The notes: generated by a model from the letters alone, not told the origin. Counted from the first letter of the stretch, positions 27,332-36,509 are shown. The stretch: DNA of 64,000 bases from Bosea sp. Tri-49 (GCF_003952665.1 NZ_CP017946.1:1116001-1180000), one strand, 5' to 3'. Made by a program: numbers and translations.

Positions 27332-30300
27332 TTATATCCCCGCCGGACAACGGATTTCGCGCAGTGCCGGCAGCACCAGCGGATTCTTCAGCGAGCCGAC
27401 GCCGAACTGGTAGCCAACCTGGCGGCCACTGGCGGCGAGCGTGAAGACGACGTTGTCGCCCTGGCGCAGCACCGAGCCGGCATCGAGCAGGCGGAAGAAC
27501 GACCAGTCGCCGTCGCGCTCGAACATTTTGACCTCGCTCGGCGCAGCTGGGGTCGGGCTGTTGGAGAAGAACCCGCCGCCGAAGATGCCGCCGGCATTGT
27601 TGTTGGCAGCGGCACCACCGATCGCCAGGATGATCGAGGTCTTCTTCAGCCCCGCGCCCGGCCACATCACCGGCGTCGGCGTGTTGACGCCCTGCTGGCT
27701 GGCGACGGTGAAGCCGTTGATCTCGAGCTTGGCGCTCTGCGCATCGGAGGAGATGGTCGTCGGCACGACCACCATCTGGAAGTTGGGCAGGTTGCCGCCG
27801 GTCGGGAAGAAGGCCTCGCGGATGTCGCTGGCGCGCTGGAATTCGCGCAAAGTCGTCGGCGAGAGGGCGCGGGCGACCCGGCTGTCCTGACGCCAGCTCC
27901 AGTTCTGGCCGGACTTGTCGATATAGGGGTCGAGCCGCTCCTTCATGAACTTGTCCATGGTGCCGCCGGGAGCGAACATGCTGGCGAAGGCTGTGAGCGG
28001 GACGTCGCGCGTCGAGCCCTTCACGAAGGGATAGCGGTTGGTCAGGATCTCGGCGCACTGGCGCGCGACATCGCTGGCGAGCGCCTGGCGCAGCAGCGAG
28101 ACGGTCGCGCCGGTCGCGTCGCCTTCGAAATCGTTGACGGCGGCGACGATCATCGCGTCGAACGGCGCCGGATAGCGCGAGGAATTGCCGCGTAGCGAGG
28201 CGATCAGCGGCACCAACGCCGCATTGGCGGCGGCAGACTGCGCCGGCGTGGTCGCAGCCATTGCGAGGTTCTGGTTGATCTCGGCGAAGATTTGCAACGC
28301 CTGATCGACCGGCCGCTTGCCGCCATCGCCTTCGACCAAGACGTGGAAGGCCTTGAACTGCGATTCGATATTGGCGCCGAGCGCCTCGCCGCCACCACCG
28401 CTTCCGAGGACGCGGTCGACGCCAGGTGCGCTGAGCGGCAGGCTGGTGCCGAGGCGGCTCAGCGAATAGTTGGCGCGCTGCTCCAGGGTTTTGGCGGCAT
28501 GGTCCGCGACTTGGCCGGCCATCTTCTCGGCGGCTTGCGCGCCGGCCGGGCGTTTCGGCGCCGCGCGCTCCTTGGTCAATTGCGTCTCGTCGCGGATCGA
28601 TTCGAGCAGTTGCTTGAAGGGCGAGGTCGGTGCCGCAATCGCCGAGAGCGCGATGTATTTCGGCTTGTCTGCGTTGAGAGGCCGCAGCTTCAGCCGGCGC
28701 AGCGTCCGCTGCCAGGAGGCGGTGAAGTCGCGCGCATAGAGCTTCAGCAGATCCTGGAACAGGCTGGCATATTGCGAGGTGATCGCCGCCTGGTCGGCGT
28801 TGTCACCGAGGACCCAGCGCTCCTTCTCGATCCGCTCGCCGATATCGCCGAGCCTGTCGACGAAGGCGCTCTGGAAGCCGTCATAGGTGTAGAAATACGG
28901 CACCCGGATCGAGTCCAGATCCTCGCCGGAGACGCCCTCGAAGACCAGCCGCGCATCCGAGCCGCCGCGGATCGCCGCGACCCAGTCGCGGCTGGCGTTG
29001 CGGCCTTGCGTGCGCAGCAGTTCGTAGGCGCGCTCGGCGATGCTGAGCCGCCGCAACGTGCGCTGGCTGCTTTCGATCAGCGGCTGGTTGAGCTTGACCA
29101 CCGGCTCGCTGCCGTCGTCGAGATCGAGCAGCGCGATCAGATGCTCCTCCAGCGCCTCGCGCCCCTTGGCGTTGGCGGCGCCGGGGAAAAGGTTCTCGGT
29201 CCAGTCAAGCCGCATCCAGGCGAGCACGAGGTCGCGGTCAAGCGGAGCGCGGCCGCCGACCATCAGATAGACCTTGAGGGCCTCGTAGATGAAGCCGGGG
29301 TTGTTGACGTTGGCTTCGAGCTGCTCCTCGAGCCGGAAGATGATGCGCGAGCGCAGCAGCCGTTCCAGCGCCTGATGGTAGCTCTCCTGCGCCGCCGATT
29401 GCAGGCGCTCGCGCTGGCTCAGGCCGAAGGTGGCGGCAACCGGTGTCGGCTCGTCCTTGTCGGCATAGCCAGCGGGCATGTGGCGCAGCTTGTGCAGCAG
29501 CGGCAGGACCCGGCTGAAATTGCGCTCGGAGAGGGTGGTCTCCTGCAGTACCGGAGCGGCGCTGGAGCGATAGTCGGCGAGGCCGTAATTGCTCTGGTTG
29601 ATCAGGTCGCTGTTGCGGGCATAGCTCGTCCACCACATGCCGCCGAGCGCCAGCGAGACCAGCGCGACCGCGCTGAAGCCGGCGATGCGCATCAGGGTCG
29701 AGCGGCGCGCGGCGCGCAGGTCGGTCGAGACCCAGCCGGATTCGCCGATGATCACCTTCTGGATCAGGTCGGTGAGGAAGAAGCTCTTGCCGCGGCCGGA
29801 ATAGCTGCCGGAATCGGCGTGTTCGCTGCCGAAATTACGCGAGAGCGCGCCGATCAGCTGGTCGATCGGCGTGCCTTCCTGGGTGCCTGAGGTGAAGTAG
29901 AAACCGCGCAGCGTCGCGCTCGACTGGTAGCGCGTCGGCTCGAAGACCCGGCCGAGGAAGTCGTTCACGATCGGCTTCAACGCCGCCATCTGGCTCGGCA
30001 GGCCGAAGAGCTTGGCACGCGAGGTCGGGTTGTGCTCGTCCTGCAGGCGGTCGGAGAGGCGCTCGTTCAGGCGCTCGATCAGCGCGTCGAATTCGGGCGG
30101 CACGTCGCCGATCATGTTGCGGGTCTTGTCGACGGTCTGGAAGGTGTGGCCCCAGACCATGCGCCGCTGCGGTTCGGAGAGCGCGGCGAAGAACTCGTTG
30201 AAGCCGGCGATCAGGTCGGTCTTGGTGAAGACGGCATAGACCGGGAAGTCGATCTTGAGCCGCTCGTTCAGCTCGAGCAGGCGGGCGCGGATCGCCTCGG

Positions 30301-30994
30301 CATGGGCGGTGATCTCCTCCTGCGAGGAGGTCAGCAGGTCCTCGACGCTGATCGCGACCATGACGCCGTTGATCGGCTGGCGCGGGCGATTGGACTTGAG
30401 CAGATCGAGGAAGGAGAGCCAGCTCGTCCGCTCGGCCTTGCTGTCGGTGTCCTGGGTGGTGTAGCGGCCGGCGGTGTCGATCAGCACCGCTTCCTCGGCG
30501 AACCACCAGTCGCAATAGCGGGTGCCGCCATTGCCCGCGACCGCTGCCGGCGCCTGGCCGCCGCGGGCGAGGGGGAACTTCAGGCCGGAGTTGACCAGCG
30601 CCGTGGTCTTGCCTGCGCCGGGCGGACCGATGATCACGTACCAGGGCAGGTCGTAGAGATAGTCGCCGCCATCCTTGCCGCGGGTGCGCCTGAGCGTCGC
30701 CAGCGCATCGCGCATGCCGGCGGAGAGTGCGGCACCGTCGCCGGTTTGCGACTCCTCCTTGGCCATCGCGTCGGAGAGCGCGGCGACAGCCCTGCGCCGG
30801 CTGATCACGATCCAGGCGATCCAGCCGAGCGCGCCGAGCATCAGGATCAGCGCGATCGGCAGCCTGACCCAGAACGATTCGAACGGACGCACTTCGCCGA
30901 AAGCGACGAAGGGGCCGCCGAACCAGATCAGCAGCGTCAGCGCGAGTGCGCCGACAAAGATGGCTGCGATCCTGAGCCACGTCGCGAGATTCAT
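27332..30994 (-). CDS. tssM: Type VI secretion membrane protein TssM (IcmF)
   Basis: A 1220-residue inner-membrane protein. Two membrane segments at about 5-30 and 45-67 are followed by the cytoplasmic NTPase domain with Walker A GPPGAGKTT (123-131), a DTAGRYTTQD switch-like motif and the FTKTDL G4 motif; a third membrane segment lies near 450. The rest is a large periplasmic IcmF-related region ending in a beta-rich C-terminal domain that contacts TssJ. With TssL and TssJ it forms the trans-envelope complex. It ends one base before tagF. Length is normal for TssM (about 1150-1300). No tssJ gene lies in this window. Confidence 0.96.
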   Translation of the reverse strand: MNLATWLRIAAIFVGALALTLLIWFGGPFVAFGEVRPFESFWVRLPIALILMLGALGWIAWIVISRRRAVAALSDAMAKEESQTGDGAALSAGMRDALATLRRTRGKDGGDYLYDLPWYVIIGPPGAGKTTALVNSGLKFPLARGGQAPAAVAGNGGTRYCDWWFAEEAVLIDTAGRYTTQDTDSKAERTSWLSFLDLLKSNRPRQPINGVMVAISVEDLLTSSQEEITAHAEAIRARLLELNERLKIDFPVYAVFTKTDLIAGFNEFFAALSEPQRRMVWGHTFQTVDKTRNMIGDVPPEFDALIERLNERLSDRLQDEHNPTSRAKLFGLPSQMAALKPIVNDFLGRVFEPTRYQSSATLRGFYFTSGTQEGTPIDQLIGALSRNFGSEHADSGSYSGRGKSFFLTDLIQKVIIGESGWVSTDLRAARRSTLMRIAGFSAVALVSLALGGMWWTSYARNSDLINQSNYGLADYRSSAAPVLQETTLSERNFSRVLPLLHKLRHMPAGYADKDEPTPVAATFGLSQRERLQSAAQESYHQALERLLRSRIIFRLEEQLEANVNNPGFIYEALKVYLMVGGRAPLDRDLVLAWMRLDWTENLFPGAANAKGREALEEHLIALLDLDDGSEPVVKLNQPLIESSQRTLRRLSIAERAYELLRTQGRNASRDWVAAIRGGSDARLVFEGVSGEDLDSIRVPYFYTYDGFQSAFVDRLGDIGERIEKERWVLGDNADQAAITSQYASLFQDLLKLYARDFTASWQRTLRRLKLRPLNADKPKYIALSAIAAPTSPFKQLLESIRDETQLTKERAAPKRPAGAQAAEKMAGQVADHAAKTLEQRANYSLSRLGTSLPLSAPGVDRVLGSGGGGEALGANIESQFKAFHVLVEGDGGKRPVDQALQIFAEINQNLAMAATTPAQSAAANAALVPLIASLRGNSSRYPAPFDAMIVAAVNDFEGDATGATVSLLRQALASDVARQCAEILTNRYPFVKGSTRDVPLTAFASMFAPGGTMDKFMKERLDPYIDKSGQNWSWRQDSRVARALSPTTLREFQRASDIREAFFPTGGNLPNFQMVVVPTTISSDAQSAKLEINGFTVASQQGVNTPTPVMWPGAGLKKTSIILAIGGAAANNNAGGIFGGGFFSNSPTPAAPSEVKMFERDGDWSFFRLLDAGSVLRQGDNVVFTLAASGRQVGYQFGVGSLKNPLVLPALREIRCPAGI

Positions 30995-31025
30995 CGTCTG
31001 CCCGTCTCCTGCATCGTCGCCCGTC

Positions 31026-32546
31026 CTAGCCGTTACGCTGGATCAGGATCTCGACGCGTCGGTTCTTAGCCTTGCCGGCTGCGGTTGCGTTGGTGTCGAT
31101 CGGCGCATCCTGGCCCTTGCCTTCGGTGCTGATCCGATCTGGCTGCTTCAGCTTGCTTTTCAAGAGATCGCCGACCGCCACCGCGCGTGCCTTCGACAGT
31201 TCGAGATTGGACGGGAAGCGGGCGGTGCGGATGGGATCGGAATCGCTATGGCCGACGACCTTGATCGCGCCGCCCTCCTCGTTGAGTACGGCGGAGATAC
31301 GCTCGATCAGCGGGCGGAACTCGTTGCGGACAACCGCCTGGCCGGGATCGAACAGGGTGATGTCCATCAGGCGCACGATGATCAGGTTCGGCGTGACCTG
31401 GCAGGTGATCGGCGGCTGCACAGTGGCGCAGACCTTGGGCTGCTGCGCTGGAGGCGGCAATGGCGGCGGCGGCCGGGCCGCGACCTTGCGGATGATCTCG
31501 ATGTCGCCCTTGGGATGGACTGAGAGCAGGGCGGCGGCCGACGCTTCGGCATTGCCGCCGAGCAAAGCGCGGAAGATGAAATAGAGGCCAAGCACGGCGA
31601 CCGCCGCCACGGCCGCGACCGACCAGACCGGTATCTTGAAGCGCGCCAGCCGCCCGACCAGAGCCTGCCCCTGCCAGCGCGGTGACAATTCCGGATCGGG
31701 CTGCTTCACGCGCCGCAGCGTCTCGAACAGGCTGCGCTGGATCATTTGCAGGTTGGCGGCGCCGCCAGCCGAGGTGCGGTGCACGCCCTCGAAGCCGAGC
31801 GCCAGGCAGGCATGCATCAGTTCGAGCAGGTCGTAATTGACGCTGGGGTCCCGCTTGGCGCGCTCGAGCTCCTCAAAGAAGCGCACGCCGCCGGTCCGCT
31901 CGCCGAAGAAGCGCGAGAGCATGCTGTACTGCGTCCAGACATGGCGCTCGTCGCCGGGGATGTTCTGGACGATGTCGTCGGCGAAGGCGCAGATGATGTA
32001 TTTCGCCGTCCGCGTCTGCTCGGCGGTGAAGCCGGCGGCGCGGACCTCGTGGTCGAAGGCTTCGATCGTCTCGCCGACCTGCCCGATCATCTGCGTCGCT
32101 GGCGCGCTGGAGAGATTGGCACGCAGGCGCCCGAGCAGCAGTAGCAGTGGGCCGGCTGCCTTGAGCAGCGGATTGGTGTTCGGCGTGAGCATCTGCTCGC
32201 GCTTGGGCAGAGCCTGCGGCACGTAGCCTTGCGGTGGCTGCGGCGCGCTCGGCCGCGGTTGCGGCTGCGACATCCACTCTTCGCCGCCGGGAACGCCGGG
32301 CGAGGGGGCTCCTTGCGGGTATTGTGCGCCGCCCGAGGGCCCATAGGGCGAGGCCTGCGGCGGGTAGCCAGCGGGCTGCTGAGGTGGATAGGGCGCATTC
32401 GGCGGCGGATAAGGCTGGCCCTGAGGCGGATAGCCCGGCTGCTCGGGCGTCGGACGAGAGGGCGGCGGCACGCGCCGTCCGGCCGGGTTCGGCCGGATGA
32501 AGGTCCGGTCGGATCGGCCAAACGGGTCGGAGCCGTCGTTGCTCAT
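31026..32546 (-). CDS. tssL: Type VI secretion protein TssL with OmpA-like peptidoglycan-binding domain
   Basis: A 506-residue DotU/TssL protein with three parts. Residues about 1-110 are a Pro/Gln/Tyr/Gly-rich cytoplasmic tail. About 115-320 is the DotU hook domain (RTAKYIICAFADDIVQNIPG, then LELMHACLALGFEG), ending in one membrane segment (about 310-335). The periplasmic C-terminus carries an OmpA-like domain (VGHSDSDPIRTARFPSNLELS with ARAVAVGDLL) that binds peptidoglycan. The extended TssL with OmpA domain anchors the secretion complex to the cell wall. The ATG overlaps the tssK stop (ATGA). The long, repetitive N-terminal tail is unusual in composition. Confidence 0.95.
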   Translation of the reverse strand: MSNDGSDPFGRSDRTFIRPNPAGRRVPPPSRPTPEQPGYPPQGQPYPPPNAPYPPQQPAGYPPQASPYGPSGGAQYPQGAPSPGVPGGEEWMSQPQPRPSAPQPPQGYVPQALPKREQMLTPNTNPLLKAAGPLLLLLGRLRANLSSAPATQMIGQVGETIEAFDHEVRAAGFTAEQTRTAKYIICAFADDIVQNIPGDERHVWTQYSMLSRFFGERTGGVRFFEELERAKRDPSVNYDLLELMHACLALGFEGVHRTSAGGAANLQMIQRSLFETLRRVKQPDPELSPRWQGQALVGRLARFKIPVWSVAAVAAVAVLGLYFIFRALLGGNAEASAAALLSVHPKGDIEIIRKVAARPPPPLPPPAQQPKVCATVQPPITCQVTPNLIIVRLMDITLFDPGQAVVRNEFRPLIERISAVLNEEGGAIKVVGHSDSDPIRTARFPSNLELSKARAVAVGDLLKSKLKQPDRISTEGKGQDAPIDTNATAAGKAKNRRVEILIQRNG

Positions 32547-33880
32547 CGCCTGCCCTCGAGCACGGCCCAGAGCTCCATTTCGAGATCGGGCCAGTCACCG
32601 GAGAAATGCATGCCGATCGAACTCGCCGTGCTGAACTCGGGCCAGAGCGGCGAGGTGCGGTCGAGATAGAAATAGACGTGGTCGGTCAGCGCCCGAATCT
32701 GGGGCGGCGGGGTCGGCAAATGAACGAGATTGATGCCCGGCAGGTGGGCATGGACGATCTCGTTCATCTTGGTGTTGGGACCGATCTTGAACAGATGCGG
32801 GAACTGGCTCTGGATCTCGGTGAGGGGCCTGCGCGCCGCGACTTCGAGGATCAGCGTCGCATTGCGCATCAGCGCGCGGTCGCGGATCGTCGACATGAAC
32901 GCATTCTGCGCCCGCTCGACGATCTCGAGCCGGATGGCGCGGCGGCCGAGCTGGGCCGACAGGTAGTCCTGGATGTCGCGCACCACTGGGGTGAAGCAGC
33001 CTTCCAGGTCGTCATGGTCGTAGGCCGGGTAGTCGCGGGCGCGGCGTTCGGCGGTGGTGAAGGTGGCAAGCTCGCCGGCGATAGTGAGAAGCGTGATGAA
33101 CAGGCGCTCCGGGTGGACGAAACGCGAGCCGCGCATGTGCTTCAGCACCGGGATGTGCCGGTTGAGCAATTGCAGGATGAAGTAATCGGCGCTCTGCAGG
33201 CCGCCGCCGGCGGTCGGGTCGGCGGCGTAGCGGGCGAGCTCCTCGAGCTTGTTGTCGATCCAGCCGATGACACGGTCCATCCAGCCGTCGACGACCGGAT
33301 GGGCCGAGCAGAGCAGCACCGGCGGGGCGAACTTCTCGTCGAACAGGATGGCGCGGTCGCGCACCTCCAGCACGCGCCCGAGTGCCAGGCCGACATAGCC
33401 CGGCTTGCCGGTCTTGCGCAGCTCGAGGCCAAAGCGCGGATGAGCGATATCGATCTCCTCGTCGACCCGCAGCGAGGCGGTTGAATCGATCAGCATCTCG
33501 GTCGCGGGATAGAAGCGGCTGGCCGAGCCGTTCAGACTGTCCTCGACTTCGCGGGTATTGGAGGAGGCGAGCGGCAGCGAGAGCCAGGCGATCTGGCCGG
33601 CGGCGTTTTCCGGCACCTCGATGGCGGGTGGCAGCGGTGAATTGTCAGGCATGGCGAAGGGCGTGCCGTCCGGCATCACGCCGACGGCGCGCCTGAGCCC
33701 GATGCGGCTCTGCTGCGCCAGGTCGCGGTCGATCTCGAGCACCGAGAACCCCCACGGATAAGGCGTGACCTGCCGGACGCGATTCTCCAGCAGATTCTCG
33801 AGATAACGATCGTTCTGCTGCAGATGATGCGGCCGCAGGAACAAGCCTTCGGACCAGACGACCTTACTATACCACGACAT
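32543..33880 (-). CDS. tssK: Type VI secretion baseplate subunit TssK
   Basis: A 445-residue TssK, the trimeric baseplate adaptor that links the tail to TssL/TssM. The N-terminal block KVVWSEGLFLRPHHLQQNDR is diagnostic of the family, as are LRRAVGVMPDGTPF and the C-terminal FYLDRTSPLW region. It is the first gene of the minus-strand operon, which continues tssL-tssM-tagF-pppA-ppkA. About 200 bases separate it from the divergent effector operon, where the promoters must lie. No upstream T6SS genes (tssA-J) are seen on this side. Confidence 0.95.
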   Translation of the reverse strand: MSWYSKVVWSEGLFLRPHHLQQNDRYLENLLENRVRQVTPYPWGFSVLEIDRDLAQQSRIGLRRAVGVMPDGTPFAMPDNSPLPPAIEVPENAAGQIAWLSLPLASSNTREVEDSLNGSASRFYPATEMLIDSTASLRVDEEIDIAHPRFGLELRKTGKPGYVGLALGRVLEVRDRAILFDEKFAPPVLLCSAHPVVDGWMDRVIGWIDNKLEELARYAADPTAGGGLQSADYFILQLLNRHIPVLKHMRGSRFVHPERLFITLLTIAGELATFTTAERRARDYPAYDHDDLEGCFTPVVRDIQDYLSAQLGRRAIRLEIVERAQNAFMSTIRDRALMRNATLILEVAARRPLTEIQSQFPHLFKIGPNTKMNEIVHAHLPGINLVHLPTPPPQIRALTDHVYFYLDRTSPLWPEFSTASSIGMHFSGDWPDLEMELWAVLEGRR

Positions 33881-34083
33881 CCGGTTCTCGCTATCTCAAG
33901 GCCTTCCAAGAACCATATACAGCTCGTTCCCGAGCGTCACCATGGCACGGCCGCCGATGCTTAAACCATTGCTGGTTTCTGAGCGTATTTCGCGGTGCGG
34001 CCCTGGCGAAATGGTCGCAAGCCGGCGCAGATGGATATAGGCTGAAGCATAGCCGACCAGCCGTCACCCAGCGGGGCAGCAGA

Positions 34084-34470
34084 ATGACCCAGGACCAGGC
34101 ACCGGATTACGATCGCAGCGGCCAGTTCCCGATCGACGAGGCTGGCTGGCAGGTCGCGCGCCTCGGCCGGATGCTCTATCCCGGCGGACCGCACGGGCTG
34201 CGCATCTGCGCGCCGGGCTATCCGCTGTTCCACGCTGGCTGGCGCTTCGCGCAGGCGAGCCGCGGCCCAGACAACCGCGTCGTCATCTCGCATATCGGCG
34301 CTCAGCCCGGCAGGTCAAAGCTTCCGCCGGTGCGCTTCGCCGCGGCCATGCTGGCGCGGGTGCAGGAGCATCTGCGCCTTTACGCCATGCTCAACGCCGA
34401 GAGCCTGTTCCGCGAGCGCATCACCGGTGTCGACTTCGTCGCCGAGGACACCCAGGTCGAGATCTTCTGA
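34084..34470 (+). CDS. T6SS-linked protein of unknown function, first gene of the effector operon
   Basis: A 128-residue soluble protein with no signal peptide or membrane segment, starting at an ATG (GGGCAGCAGA precedes it). It contains aromatic and basic stretches (GWQVARLGRMLYPGGPHGLR; YPLFHAGWRFAQ) and an amphipathic helix with AAAMLARVQEHLRLY. I do not recognise the family. It ends one base before the PAAR effector gene, so it is co-transcribed and probably translationally coupled. By position it could be a chaperone or adaptor that loads the PAAR protein on VgrG, or an immunity protein. Nothing in the sequence decides between these. Confidence 0.7.
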   Translation: MTQDQAPDYDRSGQFPIDEAGWQVARLGRMLYPGGPHGLRICAPGYPLFHAGWRFAQASRGPDNRVVISHIGAQPGRSKLPPVRFAAAMLARVQEHLRLYAMLNAESLFRERITGVDFVAEDTQVEIF

Positions 34471-34471
34471 G

Positions 34472-35629
34472 ATGCCAGGTCTCTCCCCCGCCGCAGCCCT
34501 GGCGAAGATCAAGCCGGGCGCCACCATGGACGAACTCAAGGCGCTGGCGCGCGAGGTATCGGCGCAGCCGGAGAGCGCCGACGTCATTCTCTATACCGGT
34601 GTTTCGGATGCGGCGCGCCGGGCTTGCCAGCAGAGCACCGGCTATTCGCTGATCGATGACACCGAGCGCGCCGAATTCCTCTCCAGCGAGGCGTTCATGT
34701 TGGCGGTGGCGCGGGCCGCCGGCATCGCCGAGCCCAACCCGGACCGGGCGATCGACAAGCTGAACGCCGGCGGGCGCCTGCCCGATACCGATCCGGACAA
34801 GGCGGCCGCCATTACCGCCAACGCTGCCATGTACGGCGTCGAAGGTGACGCGCCCGCATTGCAGAACTCGTTCTGGGGCGAGGCCTCGAAGGAATTCGCC
34901 GAGGGAGTCTCAGGTCACGTGGTCTTGCTGCTCGGGCGGGTCGCGGAGAAGGTGTTCTGGGCGGTCGAGCTGCCGGCGCTGCTCGCCGCCTCGGCTGCGG
35001 GAAAATTGCCGGCCTCGACGCTGAACGGGATTCCGGTTGACACGCTGCCGCCTGGCGTGAATGCGGCGATGGCGAAGGTCGCGCCATCCGGCCAGGCAAA
35101 TGCGAAGGTGTTCTCCACACCGCCAGGGGGAGCGGGCCGTCCGGCCGCTCGCGTTCTCGACCCGGTGATCCACCCCCTGCCAGGAGTGCTGCAGCCGGGG
35201 CCGGGGAGCTTCAACGTGATCATCGGGGGCAAGTTCGCCTGGCGCGGCGTGCCGGCCGGCGCCGCGGCGGCGATCCAATCCGCCAAGGCGGTCTCCGACG
35301 CGGCGATCCAGGTTGCCGAGGCCGCGACGCTCGCGGCAGCGGGAACGCCGGGGGCGCCGGCCGCCAAGGTCGCAGAAGAAACCACGAAGGCAACCGCAGC
35401 CGCAAGCATGGGCTCGATGATCTCAGGTGCCGCCGGCGGCGCCGATATCCATATCTGCGCGACGCCGCTGCCGATTCCACCGCATGGGCCAGGCGTCGTC
35501 ATCGACGGTTCGCAGACCGTGCTGGTCAATGGCTTGCCGCTTTGCCGCATGGGCGACACGATCATCGAGGCGGTCGGGCCGCCCAACAAGATCGCCATGG
35601 GCGAGCCCACCGTGCTGATCGGCGGCTGA
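34472..35629 (+). CDS. PAAR-domain T6SS effector with N-terminal ADP-ribosyl-cyclase-like (CD38-like) domain
   Basis: A 385-residue protein. The C-terminus (about 322-385) is a PAAR tip domain: DIHICATPLP with H327, C329 and H338 as likely zinc ligands, then VLVNGLPLCRMGDTI and the glycine-rich end. A related PAAR half (VIHPLPGVLQPGP; VIIGGKFAWRG, 232-259) precedes an Ala-rich helical insert (262-312). Residues about 35-172 match the CD38/ADP-ribosyl cyclase catalytic pattern with exact spacing: Y41 for W125, D62-D63-T64 for E146-D147-T148, W135 and S139 for W189 and S193 (SFWGEASKEFAE), and E166 for catalytic E226 (VFWAVE). D155 has no clear match (S71). It is one base from each neighbour. 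I infer an NAD-hydrolysing or cyclising effector loaded on the T6SS spike. Confidence 0.75.
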   Translation: MPGLSPAAALAKIKPGATMDELKALAREVSAQPESADVILYTGVSDAARRACQQSTGYSLIDDTERAEFLSSEAFMLAVARAAGIAEPNPDRAIDKLNAGGRLPDTDPDKAAAITANAAMYGVEGDAPALQNSFWGEASKEFAEGVSGHVVLLLGRVAEKVFWAVELPALLAASAAGKLPASTLNGIPVDTLPPGVNAAMAKVAPSGQANAKVFSTPPGGAGRPAARVLDPVIHPLPGVLQPGPGSFNVIIGGKFAWRGVPAGAAAAIQSAKAVSDAAIQVAEAATLAAAGTPGAPAAKVAEETTKATAAASMGSMISGAAGGADIHICATPLPIPPHGPGVVIDGSQTVLVNGLPLCRMGDTIIEAVGPPNKIAMGEPTVLIGG

Positions 35630-35630
35630 G

Positions 35631-36416
35631 ATGGGACGTCGTCGCTCTCCCGATCGCGCCGTTTCCGGCCAGGAGCGCTTCCGCCTGCTGCGGGTCCAGC
35701 GCTTTTCCTCCGATACCGAAAAGGCGATCTGGCACGGGCGTTCGCGCAATGCGCGCGTCGCCAAGGTGCTGGTCTATATGGCGGCGATCCGGATGCCGGG
35801 CCAGGGAGGGCTACCGCTGACGCCCAATCCGAGCGTGACCTGCAAGGGCGCCGAGCAGCAGTTTTTCAGTGCCTCCGGCGAGAACCAGGCCGCGCATCTG
35901 CTGCCGGGTCAGATCCTGATCGACAACACCTACCCCTGGCTCTTCCTGCAAGGCGAGCCGGCGCGCCTCCTGCAGAATGAATTCGCCTATGTCGACCCGA
36001 TCCACGCCAACTACAACGCGACCGACAGGCTCGCGGAGCGCAACGGCATGGTCGACAGCTTCGCTGCCGCTTGCCGCGCCGTACTGACCGGCTCGGGCGA
36101 GCCTGAGCGCGACGTCTCGAATGCCTATCATCGCGTCTGGGTTACGGGGGCATTGGCGGCTATCGCTGCGGCAGAGCACGAATTGCGCTCCGAGCCGCCG
36201 CTGCCGCCGCCGCTGATCTACGGCGAGCCCGGTGGCGAGGATTACGGCATGATCCTCAATCTCGAGGAACGCGGCCAGGCGATGAATGACGAGGAGATTT
36301 GGAACAATTTCGAGCAGCTCAGCATGCTGGACTACTACCGCGCCGCCTTCGACGAGACGCCGTCCGAGATTGAGCCGCGTGCGATCATTGGAGTGCTCTC
36401 GAGCCTGGTCCGGTAG
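35631..36416 (+). CDS. Unknown protein, candidate immunity protein for the PAAR effector
   Basis: A 261-residue protein beginning at an ATG one base after the effector stop. It has no signal peptide or membrane segment and an acidic C-terminal half (GEPGGEDYGMILNLEERGQ; DDEEIWNNFEQLSMLDYY). I do not recognise a family. Gene order (directly downstream of a putative toxin, overlapping transcription) is the usual place for a T6SS immunity gene, and a cytoplasmic location would fit protection against an NAD-consuming toxin. It could instead be an effector accessory factor. Codon use and GC content look like the rest of the locus. Confidence 0.65.
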   Translation: MGRRRSPDRAVSGQERFRLLRVQRFSSDTEKAIWHGRSRNARVAKVLVYMAAIRMPGQGGLPLTPNPSVTCKGAEQQFFSASGENQAAHLLPGQILIDNTYPWLFLQGEPARLLQNEFAYVDPIHANYNATDRLAERNGMVDSFAAACRAVLTGSGEPERDVSNAYHRVWVTGALAAIAAAEHELRSEPPLPPPLIYGEPGGEDYGMILNLEERGQAMNDEEIWNNFEQLSMLDYYRAAFDETPSEIEPRAIIGVLSSLVR

Positions 36417-36509
36417 CTTCCCCCGCAAACTGCCGGCACCGCGGCTGCGAAACCCGACTTTAAGGAATTCGCGTGCAGCACTGGCCTCCTTCAACTGGAG
36501 GTCGCTGAC

